A DNA stretch of 64,000 nucleotides from the NCBI GenBank assembly GCA_023678885.1, contig CM042998.1, positions 3,475,820 to 3,539,819 of the forward strand. Reading direction: 5' to 3'. The stretch's first letter is position 1. Each line of letters begins with the position of its first letter. Below the pieces are notes generated by a model. That model had not been told where the DNA came from and made no database searches. It saw only the letters and a program-made list of their open reading frames with translations. This DNA is from Pogostemon cablin (lineage: Eukaryota > Streptophyta > Magnoliopsida > Lamiales > Lamiaceae). Made by a program: the position numbers and the translations under genes. Positions 33,242-44,091 of this stretch are shown here, one piece after another.

Positions 33242-34127
33242 TATACATTTTTATTCATTTATCCTATATCCCACTAATTACTGCACACTTTTTTTTTATC
33301 CGTTCCAATATATTTATACACGTTTAAAGAAATGGAAAAAATACAATACATTACTGTATTATTCATTTTTACATACAATACATTTTAACAACTTTACACA
33401 TTTTTTTCATTAAATTATTTAAAATACTCACTGTTTACATATTCTAATAACTTTATACATTTTTATACATAAAGAAAATAATTTTTCTTAATCTACGCGC
33501 ATAATGTAATTTAAGAGAACAGAGGAAATATATATTTTTATTCAGTTTTTGAAAGTGGGCTCACAATACACTGATTGCATGAGATAATTTGTTTTATTTA
33601 AAATAAATTATTTGTTGTGATAAACGATAATCATACAACCTGCAAAAGCGCCGATTAATTAGAGAAATTAGATTATAATTATGAAAATTTGGTTGAAACA
33701 GTACCATATCATAGGTCCACATCGTGCAATATTTTATCCTGAGATTATGAACAAAAAAATAAATACAATTAATAATAAATGGAGTATTTGTTAATTTTTT
33801 ATTGTCACATGGTGTCAAATAATTGTTGTCAGCCACTACCCCAATAGTAAATAAAGCGGACACGTTGGGGTAGTATATACCCACCATTTCCTATCTTGTA
33901 ATTCTCTTTTATTAGTAATACACCCGCGCAAGCGGTATAATATTATTTAAATTATTATATAAAAATTAATAATAATAAATAAATAAATAAAAATAAATGA
34001 AAAAAAGTCTTTTATAAAATAATGCATATGTAATATGGATTTAAATATTATTATTATATAAAGAAAGTATTTATATTGGTGGTTAAATTAAAGTTGATAA
34101 GAGTGTATTAACTTTCGTATTCATATA
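33242..34127. other. AT-rich intergenic, no gene seen
   Basis: Contains a further partly eroded MITE-like stretch (about 33290-33530, starting near TTTATCCGTTCCAAT). Nothing coding. Confidence 0.45.
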
Positions 34128-34388
34128 CTCCCTCCATCCCATAAAGAAGTTCACAGTTACTGTAGATGCGGAGTTTAAGAAAAAATTATTTTTTGGGGGT
34201 AGTTTGATATTTTTAGGTAATAAATAAATTATAAAGTAAGTTTTGTGAGGTGTAAAGGGGTGACAATTTTAAAATTAAAGTGTATTGTGGGGTTATTGAT
34301 TTGTGTGTATTTCCTTATTTGGGGTGTGAACTTATTTATGAGACGGATAAAAATAGAAAGTGTGAATTTGTTTATGGGACGGAGAGAG
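34128..34388. mobile_element. Stowaway-like MITE
   Basis: Starts CTCCCTCCATCCCATAAAG and ends ATGGGACGGAGAGAG, flanked by TA on both sides. Inverted ends extend over about 40 bases (GAAGTTCAC at left, GTGAATTTG at right). Confidence 0.8.
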
Positions 34389-35086
34389 TAATAGTGTAAA
34401 TATAATATTATAAACTTTTTTTTCCACACAATATTATATGTAACTATATATGTGATCATACATAATATTTTTTTTAGTAAATATGTGTGCACACTATTAT
34501 ATGTGTAAGTATCAATTATATAATGAAAAATGATAAAAAGAAAAATATCAAAAAGTGATATTTTTTAAAAATAATTATGATGGTAATAATTTTCAAAATC
34601 AACTATAAAATTTTTTCACCATTTTTCATATTTTTATTGTATTAAAGAAAGTTTGTGGAATTATCTAATTATAATATTTTCTGAAATAAATAAAAAATAA
34701 TAATATTTTTAATAAATTGCGACATATGTCTCGATCTACCTTAAAATCATGTAAAAAATAGAATTGTATATTGAGTCTTCGTAATTTTCCACAATAAAGA
34801 ATTACTCAATCCGTTCTGCATTAAGGTTTATATTTTTCATTTTGCTTTATCACGATTTATATTTATTTTTTTATCAAGTAAGATCAAAAAACAATTATTT
34901 ATTTCACATAGGATCCACATCAAACATTATTAAAACTAACTACCACATATTAAATATTATATTTTTCCTCTTATTATCTATTAAAATAAAATATTATACG
35001 ATACTCATTATTTACTTTTTCATGATATTTGTATGTAAATATTACATTATATATTTCGTTTAAATTTTAAATTAATTATTTAAAAG
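34389..35086. other. AT-rich intergenic
   Basis: No gene. The last eight bases, TTTAAAAG (35079-35086), are the left target duplication of the following hAT element. Confidence 0.5.
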
Positions 35087-35551
35087 TAGGGATGTAATCG
35101 AGCCGAGCCGAGCCGAACATCTCCGGGCTCGAAGCTCGGCTCGAATTTTTTTAAAGGGCTCGAGCTCGGCTCGAGCTCGATTCGAATTTTATTTTTTAAG
35201 CTCGAGTTCGGCTCGTGTGTAAAATATAGATTTTTACTGAATAAAAAAAATAAACTCGAGCTCGAATTCGGCTCGATAAAAACTAGTCCTTTGTTCGAGC
35301 TCGGGCTCGTTCGGCTCGTTAAGCTGAAAATAATTTATTTTTTAGTTTTTTAATGTATAAAGGTTTGAGTGAGGTCTCATGAATAATAAAATTTTATTAA
35401 TAATTTTTTTATAAAAAGTGGGATCTAGAGCTATTATAAATTTTTATTAATTATTAGAAGTATTAATTATTAATTAAAATATATATTAATAATATAACAA
35501 AAGATTTTTTAATTAACATTTATAAGTATATGGAGTATGTATTTAATTTAA

Positions 35552-35812
35552 ATTTTGGAGTAGGTCTTGTGTGAAACCGTCTCATGTAAATATTTACATG
35601 AGACGAATAAAAAGTGATAATATTATTAATTAAAAGTTATATTCAATCGATAAAAAGTAATAATAGTGTAGTGAACTATTTTATGAACAATTTATAATAT
35701 AAACAAAAGTAACATTTTATATGGAATATAGCGAAAGTGCTAACATTTTATAAACTTTTTATTCGTCTCACGTAAGACCTTATGTAAGACGGTGTCACAC
35801 AAGTATTTGCCT
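35552..35812. repeat. Dispersed 'GAGACGGTC' repeat, copy 3, nested in the hAT element
   Basis: Starts near GTCTTGTGTGAAACCGTCTC and ends near AAGACGGTGTCACACAAG, so the ends are inverted. The core resembles 577-812. Confidence 0.7.
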
Positions 35813-35969
35813 AAAATTTGAATGTATCCTTATGTTATCTCATTAACTATAATAATAATAATAATAATAATATTAAAAGGCAAATACGGGTGTATATAAA
35901 TTCGAAATTTCTCCTTCAAATAAAATTATATTATTAAAATATAAATAAATAATTATATTAAATTAATTT

Positions 35970-36010
35970 ATTTTTACATATATATACACATATATATACA
36001 TATATATATA

Positions 36011-36043
<33 letters not shown>

Positions 36044-36045
36044 TG
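35970..36045. repeat. AT-rich microsatellite cluster
   Basis: Imperfect TACATATATATA-type repeats followed by a pure (AT)n run. Confidence 0.8.
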
Positions 36046-36094
36046 TATTAATGAGGTGTCGACTTTAAAATACTTACAATTTTATTAATTACAT

Positions 36095-36376
36095 CTCCTT
36101 CCGTCCTATAATACTTTTCTCACTTTTCTCATTTGTTTGCCCCACAAAACCTTTCACCCCCTAACAAAGTAAATATCACTTTATCCTACAACCTCAAAAG
36201 TTACTTTAATTTCAAATTTGTCACTCTTTTTTCACACACACACCATTACTTTATACTTTTTTATTACATAAAAATACTACAATACCCTCCAAAATCAATA
36301 AAGTTGGTCAAAAAGTGTAACTTTTCTTAAACAACGTGGAACAGTAAAGGTGAAAAGTTTTTCGGAACGGAGGGAG
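36095..36376. mobile_element. Stowaway-like MITE nested in the hAT element
   Basis: Starts CTCCTTCCGTCCTATAA and ends TTCGGAACGGAGGGAG before TA. Confidence 0.75.
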
Positions 36377-36826
36377 TATTAGTTAAAATTTAATGTATAT
36401 AAATACATATATCTATTCAAATTTAAGTATAAATAAATCAAAACTAAATCTTATATAGAAATAAAAAAATAAAAAATTTAGATCTTTAAACCTATTATAA
36501 ATATGACTTTCAATTCATTATTTAGAATTAATAACATGCACTCTCTTTTTAATTTTATTTTTATTAATTACGTTTTAATAATTTCATTATTTTCATTGCC
36601 ATACTTTAAAATTTTTCTTTAATTTAAAGTATACTATATTTGTAAAATTATAAATTTATATTCCTTATAAATTATATTGATAAAAGTATAAATATATATA
36701 TATTTATGTAAAAAATTTTAAACTCTAAAATTACCATATTAATATGTTATAATAAATAATAACAATAAATAATAACAATAATAATAATAATAATGGAGTA
36801 ATAATATGAAGAATGAGCATATTGAC

Positions 36827-37000
36827 CACTATTCGAGCCTATTATCGAACACGTTCACGAGCCTATAAACGAACACGTTCGCGAGCTTAATAAACGAACA
36901 TGTTCGTGAGCCTATAAACGAACATGTTCGCGAGCTTTTAAACGAACATGTTCGCGAACACGTTCGCGAGCCTGTAAACGAACACGTTCCCGAGCTTTCG
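36827..37000. repeat. Subterminal repeat array of the hAT element
   Basis: About six to seven variants of a 20-30-base unit containing CGAACA(C/T)GTTCGCGAGC. The core ACGTTCG/CGAACGT is near-palindromic. Confidence 0.85.
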
Positions 37001-37167
37001 AGCCAAACACCCTCGGGCTCGAGTTCGGCTCGAAAAAATAATCTAGCTCGAAAATCGATCTCGGCTCGGCTCGTTTTTTTCCACGAACGAACTCGAACGA
37101 ATTTTTTTCGAATCGAGTCTCGAATAGTTTACGAGCGGCTTGGTTCGTTTACATCCCTATTTAAAAG

Positions 37168-38085
37168 GCTTTTTCCATTCCGTCCATTCCGTCCCATATC
37201 TCTCTATTCATGTAATATTATTTAGGATAGGTATTGAGTGATATCGTCTCACAAATCTCATTGAGTGTAATCTTATGCTTATGTTGTCTAGTTAATTAGG
37301 ATAATGTCCCTTTTTTTTCTCTCTAATGCATTTAAAAATTAATGTTATTTAATTTTTTAATAATTAAAAATAATAATATGTATTTTTATTTAATATTATA
37401 AAAAATTAATTAAATATTAGTTTTTATTGAAAATGATAGTATAACTTTTATTCATTTTATTAATTATTCATATATAAAATTGTTTAGTTAAATTATTATT
37501 ATTGTTGTTATTGTTGTTGGTTGAAATATCATTTATAATTAAAAATATTATGCTTTCAATGAAATAGTTCGAATGACCTGTTAGCAAATTTAATCGAACA
37601 TTTTTTATATAATTAGATGTTACCTTACATCAATAATGTTATCACTCTTTATTCATATTATTAATTGTTCATGAAATAGTTCAATTGGTGTGTTATCACT
37701 TTTCCTTAGGTAAGTATAACCTTTTATTAAAAATATTATTAATTTTGATCTTATTACAAATTATTAATGTAATAAATTAATGAACATTAATTTATCACTT
37801 CTCCATAATATAGTGTGACTTAAGTTTTATTAATGTTATCACTTTTTATTTGTTTATAATGTGTACATTAAATAATTTAATTAATGATTATCACTTTTAA
37901 TTAAAAATGTTATCACTTATTATATATGAAATTATTCATTAAATAATATAATTGAATGATGTATGCTCCCTCTATCACCAAAAAATCTTCATTTTACTAT
38001 ATTGTGTGTCTCATTCAAAGGTCACCGTTTTTACCTTTGATAAAAGGACTCTACATATGGTTCACTACTCACTACTAATACAATT
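37168..38085. other. AT-rich intergenic with degraded repeats
   Basis: Blocks of 'ttatcacttttta' recall the core of the GAGACGGTC repeats, suggesting one or two eroded copies at about 37235-37920. A MITE-like start (CTCCCTCTATCACC, about 37967) is also seen. No gene. Confidence 0.45.
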
Positions 38086-38303
38086 ACCTCTGTCCAGGAT
38101 GGAGGGAGTATAATTTTTTTTATAATGTATCTCTTTTATTAGTCTTATAAATTAATTTGTCTATAAAAAAAGAAAAAGAAAGAAAAAGTAAATGAGAACC
38201 TCTGTCCAGGATGGAGGGAGTATAATTTTTTTATAATGTATCACTTTTATTAGTCTTTTAAATTCATTTGTCTATAAAAAAAAAAGAAAAAGAAAGAAAA
38301 AAT
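38086..38303. repeat. Tandem duplication, about 112 bp x 2
   Basis: ACCTCTGTCCAGGATGGAGG starts both copies (38086 and 38198), and both end in AAGAAAAAGAAAGAAAAA. Each contains a MITE-like right terminus, so the duplication includes the edge of a MITE. Confidence 0.88.
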
Positions 38304-38469
38304 TACGAAGGATAGCTTAAGTAGTGGATGGAAAATCCATCTCACAAAATAAGATAAAATCTATGAGGTTTTGCACATGTTTTTACTTATTATTTGTTGG
38401 GTTTTTATTATTCTTCTAATATTACTGAGTATCATTAATTAATTAATTAATATTAATATTTTTATCTCA

Positions 38470-38735
38470 AATTTTAGGATAGATCTTGTGTGAGACCGTG
38501 TCACGTAAAACCATTATTATACATCTCATTATTTAAATAGTTATCACTTTTGTTATAAAACGTTATCACTTTCGCTATAAAATATTATCACTTTTTATTT
38601 ATACTATAATTGTTCAGGAAATAAAATTATCACTTTTCATTAATTTTAATATCACTTTTTAATATAACATTACTTTGACTGTCTCAGGTAAACCCTTATG
38701 TTAGAAGGTCTCACACAAGTCTTCACCCAAATTTT
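38470..38735. repeat. Dispersed 'GAGACGGTC' repeat, copy 4 (opposite orientation)
   Basis: Begins TCTTGTGTGAGACCGTGTCA and ends AAGGTCTCACACAAGTC, forming good terminal inverted repeats. The core has ATTATCACTTTTTATTTATA blocks inverse to copy 1. Confidence 0.75.
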
Positions 38736-38783
38736 AAGTATCTCCACATTATTACTCTAGAATTTATTACAAAAATTTTAATA

Positions 38784-39163
38784 CTCCCTCCGTCCCATGT
38801 ATTTTTACCCACTTTTCATTTTGGGATGTCTCACGTATTTTTACTCATTTCATTAATGGTAAAAATACATAACATTTTATTACCTACTTTTTACAATCCC
38901 AATATTTTTAATTACTTTTTTACACTTTATTCATCATTCTCAACAACTTTATTTATTTATTACCTATTACCTATTAATAGGTAATAAAGTTGTTGAGAAT
39001 GATGAATAATAGGTGAAAATACATAACATTTTATTACCTACTTTTTACAATCCCAATATTTTTAACAACTTTATTTTACACTTTATTCATCATTCTCAAC
39101 TACTTTATTACCTATTAATCCCGTGCTCGTACAAATAGGTGAAAATACCCGGGACGGAGGGAG
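38784..39163. mobile_element. Enlarged Stowaway-like MITE with internal hairpin
   Basis: Starts CTCCCTCCGTCCCATG and ends CCGGGACGGAGGGAG, flanked by TA. It is longer than its relatives because an internal block is duplicated in inverted orientation, giving a palindrome centred near 38975 (TCATTCTCAACAACTTTATT on the left arm, its inverse on the right). Confidence 0.8.
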
Positions 39164-39189
39164 TATCATATTTAGAAAAAATTAGCATA

Positions 39190-39480
39190 AATATTTGGGA
39201 AAATTGATTTTTTTCGTCCGTTAACTTTTCCTTATTTTGAAATTGGTCCATCCTTTTCCTCAATTTTGAAAACAGTCCATTATCTTTACAAATCTCAACC
39301 TTTTGGTCCTTTGACCTGCTATAGCATGTGACCAACAAGTTTTGACAATAATATCTTCTAAATTTTGAAATCAGTCCACTAACTTTGCAGAATTCAACTT
39401 TTTAGTCTTACAGCAGGTATTTTAAGGATTTTCAGCCCTAAATCACTTATATCATATCATTTTTGGCCAAATTTTTTATT
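39190..39480. repeat. Repeat flanking the pararetrovirus, left copy
   Basis: Starts near AAATATTTGGGAAAATTG and contains spaced blocks such as CGTCCGTTAACTTTTCC, CAGTCCATTATC and TTTGACCTGCTA. A diverged copy in inverted orientation lies at 47345-47560 on the other side of the viral insertion. Confidence 0.5.
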
Positions 39481-39999
39481 ACTTTCTATTTTTTCAAAAC
39501 AGACATAGTCCATTACGACCATATCAGGTCCATCATGTTTCCGTAAATAACATTAATCTTGTAATTAATCAACTTGTAACAGTAACTGTACCTTTTTTAC
39601 CGTCGATCCACCGGGTATTCGGAAGATTTTATGGCTGCTCCTCACAGCCAACCACGCGCCCCACAGTACGATGGTTCAATTCCGTTCCTTCAGTGGATCA
39701 CAACACAATCCTGGTTCGTTTCCTACACCTGTGTACAGGATGCTGCTACTGTTTCTCGCCGGAAAATATGGAGATCAAAGTTGTAAAAAATGAAGGCTAC
39801 AATCGGGCAGAAACCCAAGATTATTTATTTATTAAATGGAGAATTTATTACACACTCATCCTCATAGAACAAGAGGAGATAACTCCTTTAGCTACCTATT
39901 GTAGCTGCACTCAGAATACTCAAATAAAGGAATACAATATTTATTTTAGAAAGAGAAAACAGAGGGGAATAGTCGATGCCTTCTGCTTCCTCAACACAC

Positions 40000-40009
40000 C
40001 TATTTATAG
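40000..40009 (-). promoter_or_regulatory. TATA box of the pararetroviral genomic promoter
   Basis: CTATAAATAG on the minus strand, the consensus core used by caulimovirid genomic promoters. Transcription would start around 39970 and run towards lower coordinates. An AATAAA signal (minus, near 39940) lies shortly after, as in the terminal-redundancy arrangement of these viruses. Confidence 0.75.
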
Positions 40010-40056
40010 AGGCTTTCAGATTTGAAATTCAAATTTCAAAGCCTCCTAACTTCTTT

Positions 40057-40158
40057 TGACGTCACTGTTTACGTCATTTTCCTCGGATTTTAACTTTAGC
40101 AGCTGGCTAGTCCATTATTCTTTATTGGATTCTTTTTGTGACGTCACTGCTTGCGTCA
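40057..40158 (-). promoter_or_regulatory. Two as-1-like elements in a duplicated enhancer
   Basis: Minus strand has TGACGTAAACAGTGACGTCA (40057-40076) and TGACGCAAGCAGTGACGTCA (40139-40158). Each is a pair of TGACG motifs like the as-1 element of the cauliflower mosaic virus 35S promoter, which binds TGA bZIP factors. The spacing is 82 bases. The intervening block (CAGCTGGC...TTTATTGGATTC on the plus strand, with an inverse CCAAT) recurs at about 40173-40220, showing that the enhancer was tandemly duplicated. The proximal element lies about 50 bases upstream of the TATA box. Confidence 0.75.
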
Positions 40159-40444
40159 CTTTACATTGGATGTCAACTTTTCAACAGCTGGCCGGTCTCC
40201 TTTTCTTTATTGGATTCCCTTTTGTGGGTTATCTTTCCTGTCGGTCACATGTCTCTTACCCTTTCGGAAAGGTAACCTGGCTCTTGCTTTTTTAAGGAGT
40301 CATTTGTCCTCTTTGGTGCCTGATGATTCTCCCGGCTCCTGGGTATTCCGAAGAGATTTTATCCTCTTCTTTCCAAGTGTCTCCTTTGGAGGTGGATCAG
40401 CAGTTCTGATCATCTCTATGCCCAGCCTTATTCCTTTTCCAAAC

Positions 40445-41635
40445 TCCGGCTCTGTTTAGATGGAATAGCTTGAACATACCTTCTTTGTCCATTGACCGAA
40501 ATGGGTCATGTTGCAATATCTCCGATGAGTTTGATTACTCACCGGAATCTTGTTTCTCCAGAGAAGTTCTTGTTTTTCTTGGAACGCCTTCTCCGCAAAC
40601 CCTGTTTTCTTCCCTACCCATTCAAAGACTTGTGCTCGAACTTGAATGAGAACTTCACCTCTACCATTGCTTTGATGCAGGCATACAAACCCCTCGCTCT
40701 TCGCCTAGAGATCTGTTCTTCAGAAAATATAGAAACCAAGATTGGTTCCTTTCCAGAAGACTCCTTGATCCTATTTGATGCTGAAACGTCGGGTCTTTTT
40801 AGCTTAATGAAATGAAAGGCTTCTTGGTTGCCTTTCCCAACTGGTTCTGGAGCCGCACTTGTGAAGTAAAACTCCAATACATCTCCTCTAGATAGAGTTG
40901 AATTATTTTCCCATGCCTTGAAAATCTTTTCTCCCAGCCAATCTGGAAGTTTTAAAAGCTCTGGGAAGCCTGGTGCAATAATATATATTGAAGCTAGCGC
41001 TCCAAAATCATATCATTGTTTCACATCATTTGGATTTGAGTCTTCTCGCATCCAAACTCGGAAATATTCCCCAAATATATCCACCCGGCATTTCTCCGGT
41101 TGGATTCCTTGTCTGGTGTTCAATTTCTCCCAGCTGGTCTAGTATTCCTGCTAATAAGAGAAATCAGCTAAGTTAATACCAACCTTAGCAGAGCCCGTCA
41201 TAGGCCCAAGGTTGATCTCTCCCTCTTTGACCCCAGAGGTGTTGGGTTGATTCGAAGGCTCAAGATGTGACTCAGGAGCCTCGACTTTTTCTTGGATTGG
41301 TTCCCCTTTTGGAGGTTCCAATTCAAAACTCGTGCCAGAGATATTTGAATCTCCTGCTCCGGGTTTAGAGCCCCGTTCTCGACTACTCTCCTTTTGTCGA
41401 TTGCTATTGCCATCAACAGCCAGAAAGAGTAGCTCTCCTTTTGTCGATTGCTATTGCCATCAACAGCCAGAAAGAGTAGCTCTCGTAATGCCTCGAAGAG
41501 ACTCGCATTGTTGCGAATACAAACTCGTATGTGATTAGACACTTTGGTCCGATCACTTTCTTGTAATTTTCTAGCACGCGTAGTATTGAGTGCTAGATTC
41601 TCGAATTCCCTCTGGAGCAACTCCAGGTTGTCCAT
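40445..41635 (-). pseudogene. Pararetroviral transactivator/inclusion-body-like frame, broken
   Basis: Located after RNase H and before the genomic promoter, where caulimovirids encode the translational transactivator. Read in pieces: a 145-residue Arg/Lys-rich piece (41198-41635, starting MDNLELLQREFENLAL), a middle piece with an in-frame stop near 41020, and an 87-residue piece (40614-40877). The 47-base duplication at 41386-41479 further disturbs the frame. The assignment rests on genome position and on the middle segment's general resemblance; family membership is moderately supported. Confidence 0.55.
41386..41479. repeat. 47-bp tandem duplication inside the viral frame
   Basis: CTCTCCTTTTGTCGATTGCT begins both copies (41386 and 41433) and the units are essentially identical. 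47 is not a multiple of three, so the duplication shifts the reading frame. The identity indicates a recent event, after or shortly before integration. Confidence 0.9.
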
Positions 41636-41678
41636 CAGGTACCTTGAAACAGTTAGGATGGAGTCTATTTCAGCTCCC

Positions 41679-42184
41679 TCAATCTCTCGTTAGGAAATCT
41701 GCTAAAACATTATCAACAGATTTAATAATGATAATATTAAAATCATAATATTGGCATTCTGCTTGCCATCTTAATAGTCTAGCCTTTTCTGGTTTAGATT
41801 CAATTTTATTTTTCAAAAAGGCTTTGACGCTTGTGTTATCAATTTTAAGGATGATTTCTTCGCGAGAAGAAATAGCGGCCATTTCTTGAACGTCTTCCAA
41901 ACCGCAAAGAACTCATTTTCATTGATGTGCCACCTCTTTGCTTCATTCTCCGCAAATAGCCCGCTACAGTATCTGCATGACACTTCTCCTTCTTGTGATG
42001 ACTTAGTTAGAACTGCTGCACACCAATAGTCGTTGACATCTGTATACAGTACCAGATCATCCTCTTCGTTTGGAATGACTAACTTTGGGAGCTTTTTGCA
42101 AACCTCCTTTAGTTGCTTAACCTTCTCTCGGTGTGATTCCTCACATTTGAATTCAATATATTTTTTCAGCAGAGGGCTAAACAC
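41679..42184 (-). pseudogene. Pararetroviral RNase H region, two overlapping frames
   Basis: The upstream frame (41813-42184) contains LVLYTDVNDYWCAAVL and the spaced acidic residues of an RNase H fold, and HINENEFFAVW. The C-terminal part (LLRWQAECQYYDFNIIII, then NVLADFLTRD with the final catalytic aspartate) lies in a second frame (41679-41900). A frameshift near 41830-41890 separates them. Confidence 0.75.
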
Positions 42185-42467
42185 CTTCCTGTATTATGTT
42201 AGATTGTTGATGAACATTCCAGCAAAGTTGACAATTCCTAAGAAGCTCTGAAGTTGTTTCTTGTCCTTAAAATCTTCATGAAATCCTTGAACCTTTTCTA
42301 CAATATGAGGCTGTAGAATAATTCTGGACTCATCGATCTCGACTCCAAGGAACTCGATCTGCCTTGTTGCTATTACTGCTTTCTTTTCAGGAAGTACTAA
42401 TCCTTCCTTGTAGCAGGCCTCTGAAAATACTTCCAGATGTGCTAGATGCTCCTTTATGTTTTTTAGG

Positions 42468-43697
42468 CTATGAGGATGTCATCCACATAAACAAACATGA
42501 ATGAGAAATAATCTTTGAAAAGATTATCCATTTTCCTTTGGTATATCTGGGGTGCGTTCGCATAGCCCATAGGCATGACATTTCAGATATAATGTCCTTG
42601 TTGCTTCCTTCCTCCATCATAATCTGGTAGAATCCAGATTTGCAATCAAACTTGGAGAATACCTTAGCATTCTTGATACAGTTAACCAAGTGTTCCCTAC
42701 TTGGTATATAGTATCCGTCGAACTCTAAGATGTTGTTGATCCCTTTATAGTTGATCACAAGTCTCGGCTTTTTCCGCTTGACTTCTCCATGATTTTGAAC
42801 TAGAAATCCTGGACTGATGTATGGAGATACTCCTGGTGATATTAGCTTAAGGTCCAAATATTTCTTAAGTATTTGCTGCATATCCTTACGATCCTCTTGA
42901 TTCATCAGGATAAGCTTGTATCTCACGAACTCATGCTCCTTTCCTTCTTTTACTTTAAGTGAGGCTCTGAGCTCGTTTTTGTCCCACCAGGCTAGAGGAT
43001 CCTCATTGAAGTTCCTTTGTATCTTCTTCTTGACGTCCTCCAAAGATGTGTGTTCTTCGATTGTGACGTCTCTCTGTAAGCTTTCTCCCAAGCTTGCTTT
43101 GAGAAGGTGGATTGTATCTTTCTTTAGTTTCTCCATCTTCCATCCTCCTTTGGTCTCGGTTCTCATTTGAAGGACCGCTTCGTCATATTTTCTTCGATCA
43201 TTCATCTTTGGATGACTATGTTTTACTTCATCACCACGCTTGCTGTGAAATCTGATAGGTATTTTTTTTTGAAATGCATTACGCAATCTCGGTGCGATGA
43301 TCTTTTGTTCACAAAGGGTTGTAAAAATAAGCCTCCTTGTTGCGTTTTCTTGGGTAAAACGCTTGAATGTCTGTAGGAAATTATTTTCTAACAGAATATC
43401 TGCTACGGTGTCATGAAAATATATCGGTGGAGTTTTTACCTTGTACCATGGGGTACGATCCACTCCTCCGATCATGATTTTCGCTTGCTTGATTCCTCTA
43501 TTAAGGATAAGTACCATTTGAGAGAAATCTTTCTCGAGTATTGTTGGTAATTCTTCGCCTGAGCTTTCAGGGAAGACCCCTTCCTTTGCTGTGCAAATGC
43601 CGGCTCCTGAATCAATGTATGTCATTAAATACTCTGCACGATGCTCCTTATATATCATCCCGACGGTGATATATATTGAGAATGGACTTGTGGCCAT
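42468..43697 (-). pseudogene. Pararetroviral protease-reverse transcriptase, frameshifted before YVDD
   Basis: A 409-residue open stretch. The aspartic protease motif YIDSGAG lies near 43600. Reverse transcriptase fingers and palm follow (KKPRLVINYKGIN, then FSKFDCKSGFYQI). The frame is lost just before the catalytic box: YVDD is readable at 42478-42489 but in a different frame. The thumb and connection region (42190-42460) continues only in broken pieces. As read, no active polymerase can be produced. Confidence 0.85.
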
Positions 43698-43730
43698 GGG
43701 TGGATTAGAGCTTAAAAGCCCAAGCCTCTA

Positions 43731-44012
43731 CTAGTAAACCTTGTATATTTTTTCTTTGACCGTGAATTCCATTCCATCTTGTAATCTTTCCCAAGGTTTG
43801 TGATCCTCGAGAAATTCCAAACCCATAACTAGTTGTTCTGGGAATCTTCCTGCAACTCCTTCAATTACCAGCTCAAGTTCTCCGAGTTTGAGCCGTCTTT
43901 GGTATCTCTCAGTTGTTGGTTGTTGAAGATAATACAAGATATCACAAGGAATAGAGTTTTCCCTTTTAGTGATATTGAATATTACTTCGACTCCTCTCCA
44001 TCCTTCTGGCAT
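43731..44012 (-). pseudogene. Viral frame between movement protein and protease
   Basis: A 93-residue frame (starts MPEGWRGVEVIFNITKRE) ending KEKIYKVY, just upstream of the protease. It is probably the N-terminal part of the polymerase polyprotein or a second protease-like segment; no firm domain is visible. Confidence 0.4.
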
Positions 44013-44091
44013 TTTAGTTCACCTTTGGTTGAGAACTTCTCCGGTTCCTGGATTACCTCCACGATTGGTTTCTTTCCCCATTTCTCGCTGA

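Larger units (their letters stand above)
35087..37159. mobile_element. Non-autonomous hAT transposon (2.07 kb) with perfect 8-bp TSD
   Basis: The termini read TAGGGATGTAATCGAGCCGA at left and, inverted, TAGGGATGTAAACGAACC at right. TTTAAAAG is repeated exactly at 35079-35086 and 37160-37167. Subterminal regions are arrays of short direct and inverted motifs (CTCGAGCTCGG at left, AAACGAACACGTTCGCGAGC at right, repeated about six times), as in hAT elements where they bind transposase. There is no transposase-like open frame. Its interior has itself been invaded by a GAGACGGTC repeat and a Stowaway MITE. Confidence 0.9.

Noticed and set aside
36827..37000. CRISPR-like array of short palindromic repeats
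   Set aside because: Irregular spacing, location at the end of an hAT element and plant context; these are transposase-binding subterminal repeats.
40056..40459. Open frames over the viral promoter region
   Set aside because: They overlap TATA and as-1 elements and have no resemblance to viral proteins.
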